Part shown: one piece after another, positions 5,345 through 9,746 of the stretch
Layout of the letters: every line of letters begins with the position of its first letter
Position numbering within the stretch: the first letter of the stretch is position 1
DNA from: Candidatus Delongbacteria bacterium
Lineage (GTDB): Bacteria > Delongbacteria > UBA4055
DNA: 9,746 nucleotides
Direction of reading: 5' to 3'
Assembly: GCA_027858795.1 (NCBI GenBank)
Contig: JAQICF010000057.1
Span: 1-9,746, forward strand
Made by a program: the position numbers and the translations under genes
The notes under the pieces: model-generated
What the model saw: only the letters and a program-made list of their open reading frames with translations
Database searches by the model: none
Told to the model about the DNA's origin: nothing

Positions 5345-6241
5345 ATGAAAATGAAATTAATAACATTAGTGATCTTAGGTATAATTTTTGTCAGCTGCAC
5401 AAAAACAGAGATAACTGCTGATGCCTACGGAAATTTTGAAGCTGTTGAAACAATTATTTCTGCAGAAGCTCAGGGAAAGTTATTAAAATTCAATATCAAC
5501 GAAGGTGAAGATGTTAAGATCGGTCAAAGTATCGGTCTGATAGATACTTCAATGCTGGTGCTGCAGAGAAATGAGATATCGGCTAATCTGAAAGCATTAA
5601 AATTTAAACTTCCTGATGTTTCGAAAGATATTAAGGTACTTGAACAGCAGATAGCAAATATTGAGGTAGATAGAAAGAGAACCGAGAACCTTCTTGAAAA
5701 GAAAGCTGCAACCCAGAAACAATATGATGATATCATTGCTCAGATGGAAGTATTGAAAAAACAGGTCACCGCAGCAAAATACAAAGAATCGGTACAATCG
5801 AAAGCAATTCTGTCAGAGATCGAACCTATCGAAGCTAAACTTAAGCAAATAAATTATTCTATCTCAAAGTGCAGGATAATTAATCCTGTTCCGGGTACTG
5901 TGATATCAAAATTCGTTGAGGAAAGTGAGATCGTTTCTTTTGGGAAACCGCTTTATAAGATAGCCGACCTTGAAAATATAATTCTCAGAGTTTATGTGTC
6001 CGCACCTCAGATGATAAACATTAAGCTCGGTGCAGAAGTGAAAGTTTTAGTTGATGCTCCAAACGATTCAATGAAAGAATATACCGGTACTATCTCCTGG
6101 ATCAGCTCAAAAGCTGAATTCACTCCGAAGATAATTCAAACAAAGGAAGAAAGAACTAATCTTGTCTACGCAGTGAAAATAGCAGTAAAAAATGATGGCG
6201 GCCTAAAACTCGGCATGCCCGGCGAAGTATACTTTCCGTAA
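5345..6241 (+). CDS. HlyD/YbhG-like membrane-fusion (periplasmic adaptor) lipoprotein
   Basis: A 298-residue adaptor linking an inner-membrane ABC exporter to the outer envelope. The N-terminus is a lipoprotein signal with lipobox FVSC and acylation at C18. A biotinyl-lipoyl half (about 30-70, AEAQGKLLKFNINEGEDVKIGQ) is followed by an alpha-helical hairpin (about 72-175) rich in heptad-like Leu/Ile/Glu/Lys, the second lipoyl half (GTVISKFVEESEIVSFGKPL, about 184-203) and a beta-barrel domain. KAEFTPKIIQTKEERTNLVYAVKI (256-279, given here as a key stretch) is shared with YbhG-type adaptors. AAGG precedes the ATG, 2 bp after the TetR stop. The terminal GMPGEVYFP looks complete, and its TAA stop lies in the GTAA foot of a REP hairpin. 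Lipid anchoring differs from the cleaved or membrane-anchored N-terminus of many adaptors. Confidence 0.9.
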   Translation: MKMKLITLVILGIIFVSCTKTEITADAYGNFEAVETIISAEAQGKLLKFNINEGEDVKIGQSIGLIDTSMLVLQRNEISANLKALKFKLPDVSKDIKVLEQQIANIEVDRKRTENLLEKKAATQKQYDDIIAQMEVLKKQVTAAKYKESVQSKAILSEIEPIEAKLKQINYSISKCRIINPVPGTVISKFVEESEIVSFGKPLYKIADLENIILRVYVSAPQMINIKLGAEVKVLVDAPNDSMKEYTGTISWISSKAEFTPKIIQTKEERTNLVYAVKIAVKNDGGLKLGMPGEVYFP

Positions 6242-6261
6242 GGAACGCAGGAATGCGTTCC
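6238..6261 (+). repeat. REP-like palindrome with GTAA foot at the adaptor gene's stop
   Basis: GTAA (6238-6241) is followed by an 8-bp stem GGAACGCA / TGCGTTCC with loop GGAA, the same loop as the GTAG-footed elements. The TAA is the stop codon of the adaptor gene. Confidence 0.7.
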
Positions 6262-6283
6262 CATCAGAGCAGAGGACACATAG

Positions 6284-6311
6284 TATAGATGAACCCATGT
6301 GTTCATCTATA
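6284..6311. repeat. 11-bp-stem hairpin in the adaptor-ATPase gap
   Basis: Perfect arms TATAGATGAAC and GTTCATCTATA flank a 6-nt loop CCATGT. It has no T-tract. It is the longest perfect stem in the window. Confidence 0.75.
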
Positions 6312-6339
6312 GGGATTATCCCAACGGGATACAACCCCC
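6312..6339. repeat. Nested hairpin in the adaptor-ATPase gap
   Basis: Arms TATCCC (6317-6322) and GGGATA (6326-6331) have a 3-nt loop AAC. Outer GGG (6312-6314) can pair with CCC (6335-6337) across an internal loop. Confidence 0.5.
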
Positions 6340-6343
6340 ATAA

Positions 6344-6363
6344 CCACAGGTTTCAACCTGTGG
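6344..6363. repeat. 9-bp-stem hairpin in the adaptor-ATPase gap
   Basis: Arms CCACAGGTT (6344-6352) and AACCTGTGG (6355-6363) are perfect complements around a minimal TC loop. There is no T-tract, so it is not an intrinsic terminator. Confidence 0.7.
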
Positions 6364-6371
6364 AGACCAAC

Positions 6372-6396
6372 GTAAAGACGCCCTACACGGGTGTCT
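6372..6396 (+). repeat. REP-like hairpin with GTAA foot before the first ABC gene
   Basis: GTAA leads into an 8-bp stem AGACGCCC / GGGTGTCT (6376-6383 with 6389-6396) containing one G-T pair, with loop TACAC. The foot and first stem bases match those of 2417-2442. It ends 15 bp before the chosen ATG of the ATPase gene and could limit ribosome access there. Confidence 0.6.
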
Positions 6397-6411
6397 CGAA
6401 GAAAAAACAAC

Positions 6412-7335
6412 ATGAAATCTATCGAGATCAAACATATCAGCAAATCCTACGGTGACATCACGGCCATTGACGATCTCTCATTCGAAGTGAACAAAGGTGA
6501 GATATTCGGTCTTATCGGTCCCGACGGTTCGGGAAAAACTTCAATTTTCAGAATACTTACAACTGTTACTTTACCTGACAAAGGTGAAGCTTTCGTTCAG
6601 GGATTGAATGTTCGTACTGATTTTAAAAAGATCAGAAAACTGATCGGATATATGCCCGGAAGATTTTCACTGTATCAGGACTTAACTGTAGAAGAGAACT
6701 TGAAATTTTATTCATCAGTGTTCAATACTTCTATTGCTGACAACTATGAACTTATTAAGGATATTTATTCTCAGCTGGAACCGTTCAAAGATCGTAGAGC
6801 AGGTAAACTTTCAGGAGGAATGAAGCAAAAGTTAGCTTTGAGTTGTGCATTGATCCATAGACCTGAAGTTTTATTTCTGGATGAACCTACTACGGGAGTG
6901 GATGCTGTTTCGAGGAAGGAATTCTGGGAAATGCTTGACAGATTGAGAAAAACAGGGATAACGATACTTGTTTCAACACCTTACATGGATGAAGCTGCAA
7001 AATGTGATAGAATAGCTTTGATAAAAGATGGTAAAATTCTGAACATAGATACTCCTGACAATATTTCTAGCTCTTTTCAGAGAACACTTTACGCTGTAAG
7101 ATCAGCAGATACACATAAGTTGATAAAGGATCTCAGAGACTGGAATAAAACTCATTCCAGCTTTGCATTTGGAGATAATATCCATTTATCTCTGAAAGAT
7201 GATTATATAACGGAAGAAGATATTACAGCTTATATCAGTAGCAAGGAACATTCCGATATCTTTGTAAAAAAAATATTACCCGGAATTGAAGATACTTTCA
7301 TTGAGTTACTTAAGCAGGAAGATAATCATGATTAA
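6412..7335 (+). CDS. ABC exporter ATP-binding protein, YbhF N-half-like (degenerate Q- and H-loops)
   Basis: A 307-residue ATPase powering the ABC-2 exporter encoded downstream. Seen: Walker A GPDGSGKT (36-43), signature LSGGMKQ (133-139), Walker B VLFLDEP (153-159) with catalytic E158, and D-loop TGVD. The Q-loop glutamine is replaced by G83 in GYMPGRFSLY, and the switch histidine by P190 in STPYMDEA. GPDG in Walker A and the overall pattern fit the N-terminal half of E. coli YbhF, which fuses two ATPases. A C-terminal extension (about 225-307) continues past the core. An in-frame GTG at 6391 would add seven residues but lies in a REP hairpin, so the ATG leading MKSIEIKHISKSYG is preferred. 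The gene overlaps the next by 8 bp. Confidence 0.92.
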   Translation: MKSIEIKHISKSYGDITAIDDLSFEVNKGEIFGLIGPDGSGKTSIFRILTTVTLPDKGEAFVQGLNVRTDFKKIRKLIGYMPGRFSLYQDLTVEENLKFYSSVFNTSIADNYELIKDIYSQLEPFKDRRAGKLSGGMKQKLALSCALIHRPEVLFLDEPTTGVDAVSRKEFWEMLDRLRKTGITILVSTPYMDEAAKCDRIALIKDGKILNIDTPDNISSSFQRTLYAVRSADTHKLIKDLRDWNKTHSSFAFGDNIHLSLKDDYITEEDITAYISSKEHSDIFVKKILPGIEDTFIELLKQEDNHD

Positions 7336-8065
7336 AGCAGTTACTGTAGATAAACTTACTAAAAAATTCGGAGATTTCGTAGCAACTGATGAGATCACTT
7401 TCGAAGTTGACAGAGGTGAGATATTCGGTTTCCTTGGAGCTAACGGAGCAGGAAAAACAACTGCAATTAAGATGCTCTGTGGACTGCTCACCCCTACTTA
7501 TGGTGAAGCAACTGTCGCAGGTTTCGACATTTATAAACAGACTGAAAAAATAAAGCAGAACATAGGTTACATGAGCCAGAAATTCTCACTCTATGAAGAT
7601 CTTACACTGTTCGAAAATATCCGTTTCTACGGAGGTATCTATGGTCTTTCCGGTAAAAAAATAAAAGAAAAAGCTAAAAATATTCTCAACAAGCTTAATA
7701 TTAGTGAATTAGCCAATAAGAAAGTAAAATCTCTACCTCTCGGTTGGAAACAGAAACTTGCTTTCTCTCTGTCTATGATACATGAACCTGATATTATCTT
7801 TCTTGATGAACCGACCGGCGGTGTCGATCCTATCACGAGAAGACAGTTCTGGGAGTTGATCTATGAAGCTGCAGATAATGGAACTACGATATTCGTGACT
7901 ACACACTACATGGATGAAGCTGAATACTGCAACAGAGTTTCGATCATGGTCGATGGTAAAATTGTCGCCCTGGATAAACCTTCTGAACTTAAAAAACAAT
8001 ATTCTGCCGATTCAATGGATGGAGTATTTCAAATACTTGCAAGGGGAACCTCTGTAAAGGGGTAG
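7328..8065 (+). CDS. ABC exporter ATP-binding protein, YbhF C-half-like (degenerate signature)
   Basis: A 245-residue ATPase, partner of the preceding one. Walker A GANGAGKT (37-44), Q-loop Q84 in GYMSQKFSLY, Walker B IIFLDEP (156-162) with E161, and switch H193 in TTHYMDEA are canonical. The signature is LPLGWKQ (136-142) instead of LSGGxxQ, as I recall for the C-terminal half of YbhF-type ATPases. Its ATG lies inside the end of the previous gene (8-bp overlap, ATGATTAA) with AGGA upstream, so translation is probably coupled; a longer in-frame start at 7286 would extend into the neighbour and lacks family-like sequence. Together with the first ATPase it should form a heterodimer under the two permeases. 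Confidence 0.93.
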   Translation: MIKAVTVDKLTKKFGDFVATDEITFEVDRGEIFGFLGANGAGKTTAIKMLCGLLTPTYGEATVAGFDIYKQTEKIKQNIGYMSQKFSLYEDLTLFENIRFYGGIYGLSGKKIKEKAKNILNKLNISELANKKVKSLPLGWKQKLAFSLSMIHEPDIIFLDEPTGGVDPITRRQFWELIYEAADNGTTIFVTTHYMDEAEYCNRVSIMVDGKIVALDKPSELKKQYSADSMDGVFQILARGTSVKG

Positions 8066-8069
8066 AAAT

Positions 8070-8111
8070 ATGATATTTCAATTTAAACAACTAATAGATA
8101 ATTTGAGATGA
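8070..8111 (+). promoter_or_regulatory. 13-codon mini-ORF duplicating the start of the next permease gene
   Basis: MIFQFKQLIDNLR is encoded from 8070. Its TGA overlaps the permease ATG as ATGA (8108-8111). The first 23 bases (8070-8092) match 8108-8130 at 22 positions, so this is a partial copy of the permease start, period 38 bp. The mini-ORF has a good Shine-Dalgarno site (AAAGGGG about 8 bases upstream), whereas the permease ATG has only TTGAG. Translation of the permease may therefore depend on termination-reinitiation at ATGA. Function is inferred. Confidence 0.55.
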
Positions 8112-9217
8112 TATTTCAATTCAAACAACTTGTAGCATTCGTCAAAAAAGAATTCTACCATATTTTCAGAGATGGAAGGACTTTGCTTATCCTGTTCGGA
8201 ATTCCGGTCATGGATGTTATTCTCTTTGGTTTTGCTTTGACCAATGAAGTTAAAAATGCAGAGATAGCTGTAATTGATTACTCCAGGGATCTGTATTCTA
8301 TAGAAATTACAAACAAGATCATGTCCTCTAAATATTTCAGTACTATTCAATACTTTAACAAATATGATGACATTGAGACTTCTTTCAAAAATGGTTCTGC
8401 TCAGATAGCTGTGATATTTCCTGAAGGTTTTGCAAATAAACTTGACCATGAAAATAAGGCTGATATTCAGATAATTGCGGATGCCTCAAATATAAACACT
8501 GCTATAATGCTGACAAATTATACAACTTCCATAATAAATGACTATCAAACTGAGATAAATTCAAGCGTACCTTTGCTTATTCAGCCTAAAGTGAGAATGA
8601 TCTATAATCCGGAACTTAGATCTGTTTTCGTATTTATTCCAGGCGTAATGGCTCTGGTACTGATGATAGTTTCAGCTATGTTGACTTCGATAACTCTTGC
8701 CAGAGAAAAAGAACTCGGTACTATGGAACTGCTGATGATAACTCCTTTGCGACCAATTACAATAATAATCGGTAAAGTTCTCCCCTATTTGGTCCTTTCA
8801 GTTATCAACAGCGGAATAATCATCGGAATGGGTATGTATGTCTTCAATATGCCTATGAACGGGAATATATTTGTTTTACTTGCAGAATCAACTCTATACG
8901 CTATTACAGCGCTTTCTCTTGGTATTTTAATATCAACGAAGGCAGAGACTCAACAAACAGCTATGTTCGTATCTCTGATAGGCCTAATGCTCCCTACGAT
9001 ACTTCTTACCGGTTTCATCTTCCCTGTTGAAAGTCTTCCTAAAATTCTTCAATATGTTTCAGCAGCTATCCCGGCAACCTGGTTCATTGAAATTATTAAG
9101 AGTATTATGATAAAAGGTCTCGGCATTGAATATTTCTGGAAACCAACACTTGTTCTTATAGGAATGACCATATTCTTTATTACGCTTAGTTTAAAAAATT
9201 ATAAATCCAGAATGTAA
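8108..9217 (+). CDS. ABC-2 type exporter permease, YbhS-like
   Basis: A 369-residue membrane subunit of the ABC2_membrane_3 type. The N-terminus FVKKEFYHIFRDGRTLLILF leads into the first membrane helix (about 25-44), followed by a large extracytoplasmic domain (about 50-172, including AVIDYSRD) and five more hydrophobic segments from about 174 to 360. The cytoplasmic coupling motif LAREKELGTMELLMITPLRP (197-216) and GFIFPVESLPKILQYVSAAIP (302-322) are hallmarks of YbhS/YbhR-type permeases. It should form the channel with the next permease, driven by the two ATPases and joined to the lipoprotein adaptor. The start follows family alignment, since the same peptide opens the 13-codon mini-ORF just upstream. 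Substrate unknown; relatives export drugs, cations or other small molecules. Confidence 0.93.
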   Translation: MIFQFKQLVAFVKKEFYHIFRDGRTLLILFGIPVMDVILFGFALTNEVKNAEIAVIDYSRDLYSIEITNKIMSSKYFSTIQYFNKYDDIETSFKNGSAQIAVIFPEGFANKLDHENKADIQIIADASNINTAIMLTNYTTSIINDYQTEINSSVPLLIQPKVRMIYNPELRSVFVFIPGVMALVLMIVSAMLTSITLAREKELGTMELLMITPLRPITIIIGKVLPYLVLSVINSGIIIGMGMYVFNMPMNGNIFVLLAESTLYAITALSLGILISTKAETQQTAMFVSLIGLMLPTILLTGFIFPVESLPKILQYVSAAIPATWFIEIIKSIMIKGLGIEYFWKPTLVLIGMTIFFITLSLKNYKSRM

Positions 9218-9247
9218 CTTTAAATGACAGGATGTAACTTTAAATGA
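9208..9247 (+). repeat. 20-bp tandem duplication at the junction of the two permease genes
   Basis: Copies 9208-9227 and 9228-9247 match at 19 of 20 positions; the core is ATGTAACTTTAAATGA. The first copy contains the last codons and TAA stop of the first permease, the second contains the ATG of the next. Between them a 7-codon frame (MTGCNFK, 9224-9247) ends in TGA overlapping the ATG at 9244. The one change turns CAGAATG into CAGGATG, giving the second copy an AGGA that could serve as ribosome-binding site. Confidence 0.85.
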
Positions 9248-9746
9248 AAAGAATATTTTACATAGTTCAGAAAGAATTCATTCAGATCTTCAGAAATAAA
9301 GCTCTTTTACCTTTGATTTTCATTGTTCCGATTTTTCAAACGATAATTTTATCATATGCGGCTACCTATGAGATCAAGGATATTAAAATGAGCATTGTGG
9401 ATCATGACCTATCTTCGACTTCAAGGAATCTTGTAAATAAATTTCAGGGGTCTGACTTTTTTATTGTAGAGAATTTTGATTTTTCAGTTAAAAATTCGTT
9501 GAAAAAATTTGACAGTAATGAAAGTGATATAATCATTGTTCTACCTGAGGGGCTTGAAACTGATCTTATGAAATATAAATCAGGAGAAATTCAGATCCTT
9601 GTTAATGCAATAAACAATCAAAAGGCAGAGCTTGCATTTTTCTATGCGGGATCTATCATCGGAGATTTCAATCAAGATATAGCTATGAAATTTCTTCCTA
9701 CTTCTGCTGAGAATAATTTTAAGAGTATTAATGTGATCCCCAACTA
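9244..9746 (+). CDS. ABC-2 type exporter permease, YbhR-like, N-terminal part (3' end outside window)
   Basis: The 167 visible residues begin MKRIFYIVQKEFIQIFRNKA, run into a first membrane helix (LLPLIFIVPIFQTIILSYA) and continue in an extracytoplasmic domain (YEIKDIKMSIVDHDLSSTSR to the edge). This layout parallels the preceding permease (KKEFYHIFRDGR, then helix, then AVIDYSRD), as for YbhR beside YbhS, so the two should form a heterodimeric channel. Later helices are beyond the window. An AGGA (9229-9232) precedes the ATG by 11 bases, and a 7-codon mini-ORF ends on it in an ATGA overlap. A complete copy should be about 370 residues. Confidence 0.9.
   Translation, partial: MKRIFYIVQKEFIQIFRNKALLPLIFIVPIFQTIILSYAATYEIKDIKMSIVDHDLSSTSRNLVNKFQGSDFFIVENFDFSVKNSLKKFDSNESDIIIVLPEGLETDLMKYKSGEIQILVNAINNQKAELAFFYAGSIIGDFNQDIAMKFLPTSAENNFKSINVIPN

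Noticed and set aside
6391..6411. GTG start that would lengthen the first ATPase by seven residues
   Set aside because: The GTG is in the right arm of a REP-like hairpin, and MSRRKNN is not family-like. The ATG at 6412 begins the normal ABC N-terminus.
8078..8449. 123-codon minus-strand frame within the first permease gene
   Set aside because: It lies entirely within the permease region on the opposite strand and shows no recognisable features.

Overview
This AT-rich window has two gene cassettes for membrane export, a lone transposase-like gene and a large secreted protein. Palindromic hairpin repeats lie between and even inside these genes. Shine-Dalgarno-like sites, a lipoprotein adaptor for an ABC exporter and a signal-peptide protein point to a low-GC Gram-negative bacterium. 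Gene content and the dense 'GTAG + hairpin' repeats suggest a poorly characterised FCB-type lineage such as Cloacimonadota or Delongbacteria. That placement is inference, with low confidence.

Minus strand, 1-1541, is a metal-handling operon read right to left: a cation diffusion facilitator exporter (648-1541), an ArsR/SmtB repressor with a Cys-x-Cys sensor motif (276-605), and the start of an ArsP/DUF318-type permease that runs off the left edge. A perfect 14-bp palindrome (1560-1573) sits just upstream of the exporter, overlaps a plausible -10 box, and is the best candidate operator.

Minus strand, 1617-2252, is a REP-associated tyrosine transposase (RAYT) of the Y1/HUH family. Around it, and within its own coding sequence, are hairpins preceded by GTAG or GTAA, the hallmark of REP elements. 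Its reading frame carries an inverted REP pair flanked by two sets of in-frame tandem repeats. REP-like elements recur at 219-243, 2368-2393, 2417-2442, 4326-4353, 4432-4459, 6238-6261 and 6372-6396, with other hairpins nearby. Several touch gene boundaries: one carries a permease start codon, two supply stop codons, and one looks like an intrinsic terminator.

Minus strand, 2439-4235, encodes a 598-residue secreted multidomain protein of unknown function, with a carboxypeptidase-regulatory-like domain and dockerin-like stretches. The 498-bp gap that follows (4236-4733) holds no gene. It contains an exact 28-bp inverted REP pair, 19-bp repeats, a 40-bp tandem array of four and a half units, and possible operators.

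Plus strand, 4734-9746, is an efflux operon with the layout of E. coli CecR-YbhGFSR: TetR regulator, lipoprotein membrane-fusion protein, two separate ABC ATPases in place of the fused YbhF, and two ABC-2 permeases, the second cut by the right edge. The two ATPases have complementary defects that predict one intact and one degenerate ATP site. A five-hairpin island separates the adaptor from the ATPases. Both permease starts are preceded by tandem duplications that create mini-ORFs ending in ATGA overlaps. No tRNA, rRNA or CRISPR array is visible.
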